Positions 44,738 to 53,717 of a DNA stretch of 64,000 nucleotides are shown one piece after another. Under the pieces are notes generated by a model. The model worked only from the letters and a program-made list of their open reading frames with translations, had not been told where the DNA came from and ran no database searches. Both the position numbers and the translations under genes were made by a program. Origin of the DNA: Methylobacterium sp. J-076 (GTDB lineage: Bacteria > Pseudomonadota > Alphaproteobacteria > Rhizobiales > Beijerinckiaceae); NCBI RefSeq assembly GCF_022829405.1, contig NZ_JAKSXW010000074.1, positions 26,453-90,452 on the forward strand. The letters are read 5' to 3'. Every line of letters starts with the position of its first letter. The first letter of the stretch is position 1.

Positions 44738-44986
44738 GGCGACAGGCTCCGTGGCTATGCGGCCACAGTGAACCGCAGAACGTCACTCAGCGCCTCAAAG
44801 GGGGCAACACTGTGATGTCCGGGCACCGGAGCCTGCGGCCGACGCACCTGATCGGCGCCGCGGCCGGGGCATGGGTCGGCTCGCACAACCGCCGAGTGTT
44901 GCGCCACGCTCATGCCATCGTCGGAGGGCATTCGCACCCCGCCGCCGGGGTCCGCCCCTGCGGCGGAACGCGATAAAGGAAGTCCG

Positions 44987-45256
44987 ATGTCCAAGACCCT
45001 GGCGGCCGTTCTGGCCCTCGCCGTCGGCGTGGCCCCCGCCGCGGCCCTCGCCGAGTCGTCGCCCGCGCGGGATGCGCTCAAGCGCGCCTGCACCGGCGAC
45101 TACATGGAGCTGTGCAGCGCCTACTCCCCCGGCGGCCCCGAGGTGGAAGCCTGCTTCCGCGCCAACATGAAGAACCTGTCCTCCGACTGCGCCTCGGCGA
45201 TCACCGCCTACAAGCGCGAGCAGAAGTCGACCCGCCGGGTGAGCGAGGCCCGCTGA
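44987..45256 (+). CDS. small exported cysteine-rich protein
   Basis: An 89-residue protein: signal peptide (MSKTLAAVLALAVGVAPAAALA), then four cysteines arranged as CTGDYMELC and CFRANMKNLSSDC, resembling the 'cysteine-rich repeat' domain seen in Bradyrhizobium and Methylobacterium proteins (some annotated as cyclic-nucleotide phosphodiesterase). AAAGGAAG ribosome binding site. Function unknown. Confidence 0.72.
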   Translation: MSKTLAAVLALAVGVAPAAALAESSPARDALKRACTGDYMELCSAYSPGGPEVEACFRANMKNLSSDCASAITAYKREQKSTRRVSEAR

Positions 45257-45266
45257 GGCAGAAGGG

Positions 45267-46877
45267 TCAGGAGGCCCGGGCGAGGGTGATGATGGCCTCG
45301 GCCGGGATGGCCTCGCGCGGGTCGGGCGCCGGCTTGCCGTCGAAGAGCCCGGCGAGGATGGCGTCCATCTCGGGTTTCGGCATGGCGCGCCCGAACAGGT
45401 AGCCCTGCCCGAAATCGCAGCCCTGGTCCGACAGCCAGTCCACGCTGGCATCGGTCTCGATGCCCTCGGCGGTGGTGGCGAGGCCGAGGCTGGAGCCGAG
45501 CTTGATGATGGCATCGACCAGCTTGGCGCGCTCGTCGCTCATGGTGATCGCATCGACGTAGCTCCGGTCGATCTTGAGCTTGTCGAACTTCAGCTCGCGC
45601 AGGTGGTACAGGCTCGAATAGCCCGTGCCGAAATCGTCGAGGGCGATGCGCACGCCGAGCCGCTGCAGCGAGGTGAGCGTCGCCCGCGTCGCCTCCAGGT
45701 CCTGGATCAGCGCGCTCTCGGTGATCTCCACCTCCAGGCGGCCCGGCGGGAAGCCGGTCTCGGTGAGGATGGCCAGGATCCGCTCGGCGAGCCACACGTC
45801 CTGGAACTGGTGCGGGGCGATGTTCACCGCCAGGATCAGGTGGGGCGGCCAGTCGCGGGCGTCGAGGCAGGCCCGGCGGATCAGGTTGTAGCTGAGTTCG
45901 GAGATCATCCCCGTCTCCTCCGCCACCGGGATGAACTCGGTGGGGCTGACGAGACCCCGCTCGGGGTGGCGCCAGCGCGCCAGGACCTCGAGGCCGACGA
46001 TCGCCTTGTCCGGCAGGGCCACCACCGGCTGGTAGAAGGGCTCGATCGCCCCCTGCTCGATCGCCGTGCGCAGCTCCGCCTCCAGGCGGGCGCGGGCGCG
46101 GAGCTCCTCGTCCATGGCGCTGCGGAAGAAGCGGTAGGTCCCCCGGCCCTCCTTCTTGCCCTGGTACATGGCGAGGTCGGCCGCGTGGAGGATCGCGTCG
46201 GCGTCCGCCTGGTCCGCCGACACCGCCGCCACGCCCACCGTCGCCCCGACCTTGAGTTCGTTCTGGCTCCAGACGATCGGCGTGGCGATGGCCGCGATGA
46301 CGCCCTGGGCGAGGCGCGTCAGGCCCTCGATGCCGTGGTTGAGGGGCACGAGGAGGGCGAATTCGTCGCCGCCCAGGCGTGCGGCGACGCCGCCCTGGGG
46401 CAGCAGGGAGGTCAGGCGCTCGGCCACGGCGCACAGCACCGCGTTGCCGGCGGCGTGGCCGTAGAGGTCGTTGACGGGCTTGAAGCGGTCGAGGTCGATG
46501 AGCAGCACCGCCGAGGCCTCGGACGGGGACAGCTTGCGGACCCGCTCGACCTCTTCGAGGAAGCGGCGGCGGTTGGCGAGGCCGGTGAGCCCGTCGTGGC
46601 GGGCGATGGCCTCGGCGTTGGCGGCGGCGGCGTCCCGCTCCAGCATGAGGCGGCGCATCATGATGGACTTGCGGATGCTCGCCCCGCAGATCGCGACACC
46701 CATGCAGGCGCCGAGGATCATGAAGTCGCCGAGGCGGTAGGCCTGGACCACGTCCTGCAGGACGTCGAACGACCCGAGGGCGATGCCCACGAACCAGATG
46801 CCCGCCCCGATCAGCAGGAGGCAGAGCGTCTCGTACAGCTCACCCTTCTGCCACTGCTTGATCGTCGCCTTGGTCAT
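45267..46877 (-). CDS. membrane GGDEF-EAL cyclic-di-GMP turnover protein
   Basis: A 536-residue protein with two N-terminal hydrophobic helices (LLLIGAGIWFVGIALGS and a second about residue 55), a GGDEF domain with intact RLGGDEFALLV, and an EAL domain beginning EPFYQPVVAL with GLEVLARWRH (the EAL triplet is EVL but keeps the metal-binding Glu), plus DDFGTGYSSL. Both c-di-GMP synthesis and degradation remain possible. Start taken at ATG 46877; a GTG at 46916 would add 13 residues. Confidence 0.87.
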   Translation of the reverse strand: MTKATIKQWQKGELYETLCLLLIGAGIWFVGIALGSFDVLQDVVQAYRLGDFMILGACMGVAICGASIRKSIMMRRLMLERDAAAANAEAIARHDGLTGLANRRRFLEEVERVRKLSPSEASAVLLIDLDRFKPVNDLYGHAAGNAVLCAVAERLTSLLPQGGVAARLGGDEFALLVPLNHGIEGLTRLAQGVIAAIATPIVWSQNELKVGATVGVAAVSADQADADAILHAADLAMYQGKKEGRGTYRFFRSAMDEELRARARLEAELRTAIEQGAIEPFYQPVVALPDKAIVGLEVLARWRHPERGLVSPTEFIPVAEETGMISELSYNLIRRACLDARDWPPHLILAVNIAPHQFQDVWLAERILAILTETGFPPGRLEVEITESALIQDLEATRATLTSLQRLGVRIALDDFGTGYSSLYHLRELKFDKLKIDRSYVDAITMSDERAKLVDAIIKLGSSLGLATTAEGIETDASVDWLSDQGCDFGQGYLFGRAMPKPEMDAILAGLFDGKPAPDPREAIPAEAIITLARAS

Positions 46878-46989
46878 GCCGGCCGCCTTTCGTGCCGGCA
46901 TCAAAACACCGATCACCTAAGGTGTTGTGAAGCCGATCTCCGAATCCTGGCTCTGACCGCGAGAAGGTCGGCCACCGGAGGGCCGTCCG

Positions 46990-47274
46990 TCATCGCCGCG
47001 ACGGCGGCGGCGCGGCGCGGCGGGCGTCCCGCCGGGCCGCCAGGAACCCCGCCACGTCGGCGACCTCCGGCGCGGCTGCCTCGTTGAGGTCGCGCTCCGT
47101 GAGGCCGAGGCGGGAGAGCTCGCCCTCCCCCGTGCCGGCGAGCCGGTGCAGGATCCGCCGGTTCATCGCCGGGCGGCCGAGGTCGGCGCGCAGCTCCACC
47201 GCGAAGGCCGACACCGCCCGGCCCAGTCGCCGCACCCGGCGGAAGCCCCCGATCCCCCGACGTCCCGTTCCCAT
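46990..47274 (-). CDS. small protein with DUF1127-like region
   Basis: A 94-residue basic protein. The segment RRILHRLAGTGEGELSRLGLTERDLNEAA resembles the DUF1127 (YjiS-like) motif of alphaproteobacteria (L-x-D-R-E-L-x-D-I-G-L-x-R-x-D-I), which in other members binds RNA. N-terminal Gly/Arg-rich stretch is low complexity. Divergent from the MocR gene (115 bp between starts). Confidence 0.5.
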   Translation of the reverse strand: MGTGRRGIGGFRRVRRLGRAVSAFAVELRADLGRPAMNRRILHRLAGTGEGELSRLGLTERDLNEAAAPEVADVAGFLAARRDARRAAPPPSRR

Positions 47275-47389
47275 GTCGCCCTCCTCGGCCCCTGCGGATG
47301 AGGGCGGAAGGATGCCGCCGCCGCCCTGGCGGAGACAGGGACGATTTCGTACGGTTCGCCCGAATTGTCCGGAGCTGGGACCGGTACGG

Positions 47390-48784
47390 ATGGCGCTCGC
47401 AGACCCGCACGATCACCTCGGCCGCACGGAGGCCGTGGCCGCCGGCATCCGCCAGCGCATCGCCGCGCGGGCGCTGGGCCCCGGCACCCGGATCCCCTCC
47501 GTGCGCGCCCAGGCCGAGGCGATGGGCGTGTCGAAATCGACCGTGGTGGAGGCCTACGAGCGGCTGGCCGCCGAGGGGGCGATCGTGTCCCGGCCGGGCT
47601 CGGGCTTCTACGTGGCGGGCAAGACCCGGCCCCTCAGCCTGAAGGCGATGGGCCCCGAGCTGGACCGGGCGGTGGATCCCCTCTGGCTCGCCAAGCAGTC
47701 GGCACTGGCCGGCTCGGCGATGATGACGCCCGGCGGGGGCAACCTGCCGGAGGACTGGCTGCCGGACGGGGCGGTACGGCGGGGGCTGCGGGCCGTCGCC
47801 CGGGCCGAGACCGCCGTCCTCACCCGCTACGACCAGCCCCTCGGCTACCCGCCCCTGCGGGCGCTCATCGCCCGGCGCGGGGCGGAGAAGGGCGTCGTGG
47901 CGAGCCCGGACCAGATCGTGCTCGTCGATTCGGCGACGCAGGCCCTCGACCTGATCGGCCGGTTCCTGCTCCAGCCCGGCGACACGGTGCTGGTGGACGA
48001 CCCCTGCTACTTCAACTTCGTCGCCCTGCTGCGGGCGCAGCGGGTGAAGGTGGTCGGCGTGCCGATGACGCCGGAGGGGCCGGACCTCGCCGCCCTGGGC
48101 ACCCTGCTCGCGGAGCACCGGCCGCGCTTCTACCTCACCAACTCCGCCCTCCAGAACCCCACCGGCACCAGCCTGCTGCCGGCCACGGCCCACCGCATCC
48201 TGCGCCTGTGCGAGGCCCACGAGACCCTGATCGTGGAGGACGAGATCTTCGGCGACCTCGAGCCGGACGCAGCGCCCCGGCTCGCGGGGTTCGACGGGTT
48301 CGAGAGGGTGATCCAGATCGGCGGCTTCTCGAAGACCCTGACCGCCGCCGCCCGCTGCGGCTGGATCGCCCTGCGGCCCGACTGGGTGGAGCCCCTGGTC
48401 GACCTGAAGCTCGCCCTCAGCCTCGGCAACGGCCACGTCTCGGCGGCCCTGGCCCACGGCCTGCTGATCGACGGCAGCTACCGCCGCACCGTGGCCGAGA
48501 CCCGCCGCCGGCTGGCGGGCGCCATGGCGCAGGTCTCCCGCGACCTCTCGGGCTGCGGGTTGCGGATCTGGGCGGAGCCCCGGGGCGGCTACTTCCTCTG
48601 GATGCGCCTGACCGACGGGCGGGACGCCGCCGACGTGGCGCGGCGGGCCCTGGCGCGGGACATGCTGCTGGCCCCCGGCGTGGTGTTCAGCCCCTCGGGC
48701 GGCTGGCGGGACTTCCTGCGGTTCAACGTCGGCCATTGCGCGGACCCGCGGGTGATGGAAGCCCTGCGGGCCGTGCTGGGGTGA
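47390..48784 (+). CDS. MocR-type PLP-dependent transcriptional regulator
   Basis: A 464-residue fusion of a GntR-type winged helix (residues about 10-75; RIPSVRAQAEAMGVSKSTVVEAYERLAAEGAI) with a class I aminotransferase-like domain. The PLP Lys is in IGGFSKTLTAAARCGW. MocR proteins usually sense PLP or amino compounds and activate neighbouring genes; no matching target is evident here. Start ATG 47390; upstream in-frame codons are noncoding. Closest named relatives: PdxR, TauR, GabR. Confidence 0.85.
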   Translation: MALADPHDHLGRTEAVAAGIRQRIAARALGPGTRIPSVRAQAEAMGVSKSTVVEAYERLAAEGAIVSRPGSGFYVAGKTRPLSLKAMGPELDRAVDPLWLAKQSALAGSAMMTPGGGNLPEDWLPDGAVRRGLRAVARAETAVLTRYDQPLGYPPLRALIARRGAEKGVVASPDQIVLVDSATQALDLIGRFLLQPGDTVLVDDPCYFNFVALLRAQRVKVVGVPMTPEGPDLAALGTLLAEHRPRFYLTNSALQNPTGTSLLPATAHRILRLCEAHETLIVEDEIFGDLEPDAAPRLAGFDGFERVIQIGGFSKTLTAAARCGWIALRPDWVEPLVDLKLALSLGNGHVSAALAHGLLIDGSYRRTVAETRRRLAGAMAQVSRDLSGCGLRIWAEPRGGYFLWMRLTDGRDAADVARRALARDMLLAPGVVFSPSGGWRDFLRFNVGHCADPRVMEALRAVLG

Positions 48785-48787
48785 GCC

Positions 48788-49672
48788 CTACCAGGCCAGC
48801 CGCTCGATGACCGCATCGGGGTGGACCGCCTGCCGGGCGAGCCATTCGGCCACGTCGCCGAGGCGGTGGTGCTCGGCCGTGACGCCGAGTTCCTCCGCAT
48901 GGATGCCCCGGGCGACGAGGAGGCTCGCGATGCCGAAGGCGCTCGCCCCGGCGATGTCGGTGCGGATGGCGTCGCCGATGGCGATTACCCGGCCCTTGTC
49001 GTCCGGCCCGCCCCCGTCGAGGGCGGCGGCGGCGGCGAGCGCCGCCTCGTAGACCGGGCGGTGGGGCTTGCCGGCATAGGTCACCGCGCCGCCGAGGTCG
49101 GCATAGGCCGCCGCCAGCAGGCCGGCACAGGGGATGAGGCGGTTGCCGCTCTCCACCACGAGGTCGGGGTTGGCGCAGATCATCGGCAGGCCGCGCCGGG
49201 ACAGGCGGGTCAGCTCGTCGCGGTAATCGTCGGGCGATTCCGCCCGGTCATCGAACAGGCCCGTGCAGACGACGAGGTCCGCCTCCTCCTCGGGCACCAG
49301 GGTGAGGGCGAGGCCGGCGAAGATGCCGAGGTCGCGCTCCGGGCCGAGGTGGCGGATGCGCGCCCCCGGCCGGGCGGCGATCAGCTCCCGGGTGAGGTCG
49401 CCGGAGGTCAGGATGGCGTCGTAGGCCTCCCGCGGCACGCCGAACCGGTCGAGGATGCGGCCCACCCCGTCGCCCGGCCGGGGGGCGTTCGACACCAGCA
49501 CCACCCGCCGCCGCCGCGGGCCCGGGAGGGCGCGGAAGCGGATCAGCGCCTCGCCCGCGGCGCGGTGGGCCTTCTGCCCGTCATGGAGCACGCCCCACAC
49601 GTCGCAGAGGATCAGGTCGCGCCCCTCGGCGATCTGGGACAGGCCGGCGAGGGTGGGGATCGGGGCGGTCAT
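48788..49672 (-). CDS. HAD-type hydrolase (TIGR01459/NagD-like family)
   Basis: A 294-residue HAD-superfamily phosphatase: motif I LILCDVWGVLHDGQ (near 20-33) with nucleophile Asp, motif II LVSNAPRPG, and motif III/IV GRVIAIGDAIRTDIAGASAFG near 238-258. The domain between motifs is the NagD-type cap. The TIGR01459 group is alphaproteobacterial; substrate unknown. Convergent with the MocR gene: stop codons are three bases apart. Confidence 0.85.
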   Translation of the reverse strand: MTAPIPTLAGLSQIAEGRDLILCDVWGVLHDGQKAHRAAGEALIRFRALPGPRRRRVVLVSNAPRPGDGVGRILDRFGVPREAYDAILTSGDLTRELIAARPGARIRHLGPERDLGIFAGLALTLVPEEEADLVVCTGLFDDRAESPDDYRDELTRLSRRGLPMICANPDLVVESGNRLIPCAGLLAAAYADLGGAVTYAGKPHRPVYEAALAAAAALDGGGPDDKGRVIAIGDAIRTDIAGASAFGIASLLVARGIHAEELGVTAEHHRLGDVAEWLARQAVHPDAVIERLAW

Positions 49673-49708
49673 GGTCGGAAGTCCTGGTCTCGGGGCGTCG
49701 CGGCGGGT

Positions 49709-50893
49709 TCAGGGGGCCTTCGCCAGGGCGTGCCCGGCGAAGAAGTCGAGCATCGCCCGGGAGGCGTCCGGCCCCTCCGGGTCGGTATAGGTGCCCTCCG
49801 GCTTGCCGCCGGACCAGGCGTGGCCCGCACCGCGGATGCGCCAATCCTCCACCACGACGCGCCCCGTCCGGTCGGAGTAGCGGGTGCGGGTGAAGGGACG
49901 GCCGCCGAAGCGGGCATCCGCGCCCTCGACGCTCTCGCTCTCGGCCGCGAGGCCCGACGCCTCGGCCTGGGCCAGGATCTGGTCGGCGTTGCGCACGCTC
50001 ACGGTGTTGTCGTCGCTGCCGTGGAAGACGATCGTGGGGATGCGTTTGCCCGTGACCGGGGCGCCGAAGCTCGGGCCTGTCCCCAGGCCCGGCGCGCCGA
50101 CCTGCATCGCCACCAGGGCCGAGCCGAGGTCCCGGGCGCAGCCCGCCGCGAGCCCCGAATGGACGCCCACCGCGGCGTAGAGGTCGGGATAGGCGTGGGC
50201 GATGTTGAGCGCCGCCGCGCCGCCCGCGGACATGCCCGCGATGTAGACCCGCGCCGGGTCGATGGCGTGGTCGGCCATCACCGCCCGGGTGATGCCGGCG
50301 ACGATGGCCGGCTCGCCGGTCTCGCGGCCCTGATCCCCGGGGTCGTACCACTTCCAGCACTTCTGCGGATGGGCCGACCGGCTCTGGGCGGGGTAGGCCA
50401 CGAAGATCCCGAGGCGTTCGGCCAGGGCGTTCATGCCCGTGCCGGCGGCGAAGTCGTCGGGGTTCTGGGTGCAGCCGTGCAGCATGACCACGAGGGGCGC
50501 CGCCTGCGGGGCGCCGGGAATGAACAACTTGTAGTCACGCGATCCCGCCGGGACCGAGAGGCTGCGCGCCACGAAGCTGCCGCCCGGGGCGGTGCCGCGA
50601 GGGGCGGTGCCGCCGGCGGTATCGGGCGCCGGCCCGCGCCGGGCCCCGCCGAACCCCTCGAGCACCGGGGCGAGGCCGCGCATCACGCTGTCCATCACCT
50701 CACGCACCCGCAGCTCCGCCCCGGAGGGGTGGGGCGCGGCGTCCGACGGCGCAGGCCCCCGGCCGGTGAGGGTGCGCTGGATGAGGGCGGTCGCCTCGTC
50801 CAGCCGGCCGAGCCCTGTCAGCCGGGCGGCCTCGGCCAGATCGGCCAGGGTGTCGCCGGACTTCGGATCGGGCTTGCCGGAGATGTCGGACAT
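49709..50893 (-). CDS. PHB depolymerase family esterase
   Basis: A 394-residue alpha/beta hydrolase of the esterase PHB-depolymerase family. The nucleophile elbow is GMSAGG near residue 225, preceded by VMLHGCTQNPDDFAAGTGMN (oxyanion region) and followed by GSDDNTV (Asp) and a terminal GAGHAWSGG (His). There is no N-terminal signal; the first 105 residues are Ala/Gly-rich. It is annotated as intracellular PHB or feruloyl-esterase-like. Cotranscribed with the upstream small pentapeptide gene. Confidence 0.82.
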   Translation of the reverse strand: MSDISGKPDPKSGDTLADLAEAARLTGLGRLDEATALIQRTLTGRGPAPSDAAPHPSGAELRVREVMDSVMRGLAPVLEGFGGARRGPAPDTAGGTAPRGTAPGGSFVARSLSVPAGSRDYKLFIPGAPQAAPLVVMLHGCTQNPDDFAAGTGMNALAERLGIFVAYPAQSRSAHPQKCWKWYDPGDQGRETGEPAIVAGITRAVMADHAIDPARVYIAGMSAGGAAALNIAHAYPDLYAAVGVHSGLAAGCARDLGSALVAMQVGAPGLGTGPSFGAPVTGKRIPTIVFHGSDDNTVSVRNADQILAQAEASGLAAESESVEGADARFGGRPFTRTRYSDRTGRVVVEDWRIRGAGHAWSGGKPEGTYTDPEGPDASRAMLDFFAGHALAKAP

Positions 50894-50920
50894 GGGTGTC
50901 GCCTCGTCTCGGGGATGCGC

Positions 50921-51145
50921 TCAGCGCAGGCTTTCGGCCAGCGTCGCGCGGGCCGGCTCGGGGGTGAGGCGAAGCCCCCGGAGGGCGGGTATCCGCCCCT
51001 CGGCGCGGTTTCCTTGGGCGAAGTTTTCTTGGCCGAGGTCCCCATGGCCGAGGTTTCCTTGGCCGAGGTTTTCTTGGCAGAGGTCGACCGTGCTCGTCTC
51101 GCCCCCCGGCATGCGCATGCCGGCGAGCGCTGCCCCCTGCGCCAT
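50921..51145 (-). CDS. small pentapeptide-repeat protein
   Basis: A 74-residue protein; residues 25-49 form five pentapeptide units of the type (E/G)NLGQ, e.g. ENLGQ, GNLGH, GDLGQ, ENFAQ, from direct repeats of about 15 bases (about 51005-51073). This resembles the A(D/N)LxQ pentapeptide-repeat fold, but is too short to form a full right-handed helix. Start ATG 51145 follows AGGGG. Ends 27 bases before the PHB depolymerase start on the same strand, so it is likely the first gene of a two-gene operon. Confidence 0.55.
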   Translation of the reverse strand: MAQGAALAGMRMPGGETSTVDLCQENLGQGNLGHGDLGQENFAQGNRAEGRIPALRGLRLTPEPARATLAESLR

Positions 51146-51174
51146 CGCTGAGCCCCTACCCCCCGTGCGGGTGG

Positions 51175-51202
51175 GATATAGATTGGGTATTTTGCATTGC
51201 AA
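51175..51202 (-). promoter_or_regulatory. promoter for the pentapeptide/PHB-esterase operon
   Basis: Minus strand: TTGCAA (51202-51197), spacer 16, then TATATC (51180-51175), about 30 bases before the ATG at 51145. The -35 lies inside the palindrome TTGCATTGCAA (51192-51202). Confidence 0.5.
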
Positions 51203-51222
51203 TAGCACCTTATTGCACCGCA
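51192..51222. promoter_or_regulatory. two TGC-N3-GCA operator sites (PhaR-type geometry)
   Basis: TGCATTGCA (51193-51201) and TGCACCGCA (51214-51222) have the same TGC-N3-GCA form, with centres 21 bp apart, two turns of DNA. The PHB-responsive repressor PhaR/AniA of alphaproteobacteria is reported to bind TGC/GCA-type palindromes, and the downstream gene is a PHB-depolymerase-type esterase. Site 1 covers the -35 box, as expected for a repressor. Confidence 0.55.
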
Positions 51223-51237
51223 GCAAAAGCCGTGGGA

Positions 51238-51957
51238 TCAGGCCGGCTCCCCGCCGCCGATATAGTCGCCCCAGATCGCGCTGCCGCCCAGGCCCGCGCG
51301 GAAGGCGTCGTGCCGCTCCCGCTCGGCGTCGGTCAGGCGGCTGCGGAAGGCCCGGGGCACCCCGGAGGCGGCGCCGGGCAGGTCGGAGGCGGCGGGGGCG
51401 GCGGCCTCCGCGACGAGGAGGCCGAGGCTCGTCTGCTTGCCGCCGAGCAGCTCGACATAGACCTCGGCGAGGATCTGCGCATCGAGGAGCGCCCCGTGCT
51501 TGGTGCGGCGGGAATTGTCGATCTCGTAGCGGGAGCAGAGGGCATCGAGGTTGTTGGCCGCGCCCGGATGCTTGCGCCGGGCCATGGGCAGGGTATCGAC
51601 CACGTCCTCCAGCCGGATCGGCGGCGGGGCGTCCGCCCCGAGGCGGGCGTATTCCATGTTGAGGAAGCTCACGTCGAACGGGGCGTTGTGGATGACGAGG
51701 CGGGCGTCGCCCAGGAAGTCGAGCAGGCCCTGCACCACCTGGGCGAAGACCGGCTTGTCGGACAGGAACGCGTCGGACAGCCCGTGCACCCCGAACGCGC
51801 CCTCGGAGACGGCCCGCTGCGGGTTCACATAGCAGTGGAAGGTCTTGCCGGTCGGGATGTGGTTGAACAGCTCCACCGCGCCGATCTCGATGAGCCGGTC
51901 GCCGTTCTGGGCGTCCGTGCCGGTGGTCTCGGTGTCGAGGACGATCTCGCGCAGCAT
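51238..51957 (-). CDS. dnaQ: DNA polymerase III subunit epsilon
   Basis: The 3'-5' proofreading exonuclease, 239 residues. ExoI is LDTETTGTD (near 7-15), ExoII HNAPFDVSFLN (near 98), ExoIII HGALLDAQILAEVYVELLGG (near 160-180), all with catalytic acids and His present. The C-terminal tail (LGLLVAEAAAP... ) is typical of alphaproteobacterial DnaQ. Last gene of maf-CDF-aroE-coaE-dnaQ. Confidence 0.95.
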   Translation of the reverse strand: MLREIVLDTETTGTDAQNGDRLIEIGAVELFNHIPTGKTFHCYVNPQRAVSEGAFGVHGLSDAFLSDKPVFAQVVQGLLDFLGDARLVIHNAPFDVSFLNMEYARLGADAPPPIRLEDVVDTLPMARRKHPGAANNLDALCSRYEIDNSRRTKHGALLDAQILAEVYVELLGGKQTSLGLLVAEAAAPAASDLPGAASGVPRAFRSRLTDAERERHDAFRAGLGGSAIWGDYIGGGEPA

Positions 51958-52057
51958 TCTGTCGGGTCCTGCCGGTCCGGGGGCGGTGGCCGCCGAACCT
52001 ACGCCGTTACCGCGGCCGCGTTAACCGGCGGTGCGCGCGGACCGGCGCGGGGGGCGG

Positions 52058-52270
52058 TCAGCGCGCTTGGTTGCGGAAGAGGCAGACCCGGCCCCGGTCC
52101 TCGTAGCCCCCGGGGCAGTCGCGCACGCAGGCGCCGGCGGCGAGCTTGAGCGGCGGCGGGCATTCCCCCACGGGCTGCACGGCGCCGAATCGGCCGTCCG
52201 ACGGAAGGAGGGCGGCGGCCGCCAGGGCGAGGGCGAGCCCTGCGCCCAGGGCGGCGGCGAGCCGGATCAC
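52058..52270 (-). CDS. small exported protein (70 aa)
   Basis: A 70-residue protein with a signal-anchor helix ([23 protein letters not shown]) and four cysteines in the mature part (GECPPP, GACVRDC, RVCLF). Start overlaps the coaE stop (ATGA). Unknown function; inserted between coaE and dnaQ, which are usually adjacent. Confidence 0.6.
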   Translation of the reverse strand: MIRLAAALGAGLALALAAAALLPSDGRFGAVQPVGECPPPLKLAAGACVRDCPGGYEDRGRVCLFRNQAR

Positions 52271-52890
52271 GGGCCCGCCTTCCCCACCGACGCGCCGGCC
52301 AGGGCCGCCACGATCCGCGCCACCTCGGCCTCGGCCGCCGGGAAGCCGCGCCCGGTGTCGATGACGTAGTCCGCCCGCGCCCGCTTCTCGGCATCGGGCA
52401 TCTGCTTGGCGAGGATCGCCGCGAAGGTCGCCTCGTCCATGCCGGGCCGGGCGAGGACGCGCTCCCGCTGGACCGGGGCCGGCGCGCTCACCACCGCCAC
52501 GGCGTCGCAGCGCGCCTCACCCCCGGTCTCGTAGAGGAGCGGGATGTCGAGGACCACGAGGGGCGCCCCCCCGTGCGCCGCGACGAAGGCGTCGGCCTCG
52601 GCGCGCACCAGGGGGTGGACGAGGGCCTCGAGCCGGGCGAGGCGCTGCGGCTGCCCGAGCACCGCCGCCCGGAGCGCCCCCCGGTCCACGCCGCCCCCCG
52701 CGTCCAGGACGCCCGGGAAGTCCCGGCCGATGGCCCGCGCCGCCGCGCCGCCCGGCCCGTAGAGGGCGTGGACCGCCGCGTCGGCATCGTGGACGGGCAC
52801 GCCCCGCGCCCGGAACAGGCCGGCGGTGGCGGACTTGCCCATGCCGATGGAGCCGGTGAGCCCGAGGACGAAGGGGCGTCCGCCGCTCAC
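52267..52890 (-). CDS. coaE: dephospho-CoA kinase
   Basis: Last step of CoA synthesis, 207 residues from the GTG at 52890 that overlaps the aroE stop. Walker A is [20 protein letters not shown] (near 7-25); [20 protein letters not shown] and [18 protein letters not shown] complete the P-loop kinase fold. An upstream in-frame ATG would read into aroE and is rejected. coaE sits between aroE and dnaQ as in most Hyphomicrobiales. Confidence 0.94.
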   Translation of the reverse strand: MSGGRPFVLGLTGSIGMGKSATAGLFRARGVPVHDADAAVHALYGPGGAAARAIGRDFPGVLDAGGGVDRGALRAAVLGQPQRLARLEALVHPLVRAEADAFVAAHGGAPLVVLDIPLLYETGGEARCDAVAVVSAPAPVQRERVLARPGMDEATFAAILAKQMPDAEKRARADYVIDTGRGFPAAEAEVARIVAALAGASVGKAGP

Positions 52891-53717
52891 GGGCGCAGGT
52901 CCGCGACGATGGTGTCGCGCAGGGCCGCCGTCACCTCCGGGCGGACGCCGAACCACGCCTCGAAGCCCGGCACCGCCTGGTGCAGCAGCATCCCGAGCCC
53001 GTCCACGGCGGCAAGGCCCCGGGCGCGGGCGGCGGCGAGGAGGTCCGTCTCCAGGGGCGCGTAGACGATGTCGGCCACCGCCGCCCCCGCCGGCAGCGGC
53101 GCGAGGTCGAGGGTCAGCGGCGGCTGCCCCTTCATGCCGAGCGACGTGGTGTTCACGAGGAGCCCCGCCCCGGCGAGGGCCTCGGGCAGGTCCGCCCAGT
53201 CCAGCGGCTCGGCGACGCCCGGCGCCAGGGCGGCGACCGCCTCGGCCCGCCCGGGGGTCCGGTTCGCGACGCGGATGCGGGAAACGCCCCGCTCGGCGAG
53301 GCCGACCACGATGGCCCGGGCGGCCCCGCCCGCCCCGAGGACCACCGCCCCGCCGCGGGCGGGCCAGCCCCCCCCGAGGCTCTGGTCGAGATGGGCGCAG
53401 AAGCCCGGCGCGTCGGTGTTGTCCCCGTGCAGGCGTCCGTCCCTGCCGACGACGAGGGTGTTGACCGCCCCGATCCGTTCCGCCCGCGGCGTCAGCGTGT
53501 CGGCGAGGGCGAAGGCGGCCTCCTTGTGCGGGATGGTGACGTTGCCCCCCGCAAGGCCCGAACCCCGCAGGCCACGCAGGAAATCCGAGAAGTCCTCCGG
53601 CGCCACGTCGATGCGCTCGTAGGACCCCGCGATCCCGTGCGCCGCGAGCCAGTGCCCGTGGATCAGCGGCGAGCGCGAATGGGCGATGGGGTGGCCGACG
53701 ACGAAGGCCCGGATCAT
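52887..53717 (-). CDS. aroE: shikimate dehydrogenase
   Basis: NADPH-dependent reduction of 3-dehydroshikimate in aromatic synthesis. 276 residues: shikimate site [17 protein letters not shown] (near 8-24), [17 protein letters not shown] with the catalytic Lys (near 58-74), Rossmann [13 protein letters not shown] (near 128-140), and [15 protein letters not shown] near the C-terminus. Overlaps the CDF gene (ATGA) and coaE (GTGA). Confidence 0.94.
   Translation of the reverse strand: MIRAFVVGHPIAHSRSPLIHGHWLAAHGIAGSYERIDVAPEDFSDFLRGLRGSGLAGGNVTIPHKEAAFALADTLTPRAERIGAVNTLVVGRDGRLHGDNTDAPGFCAHLDQSLGGGWPARGGAVVLGAGGAARAIVVGLAERGVSRIRVANRTPGRAEAVAALAPGVAEPLDWADLPEALAGAGLLVNTTSLGMKGQPPLTLDLAPLPAGAAVADIVYAPLETDLLAAARARGLAAVDGLGMLLHQAVPGFEAWFGVRPEVTAALRDTIVADLRP

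Noticed and set aside
45267..46877. EAL domain judged inactive because the triplet is EVL
   Set aside because: The metal-binding Glu is kept and EVL is found in active phosphodiesterases; activity cannot be excluded.
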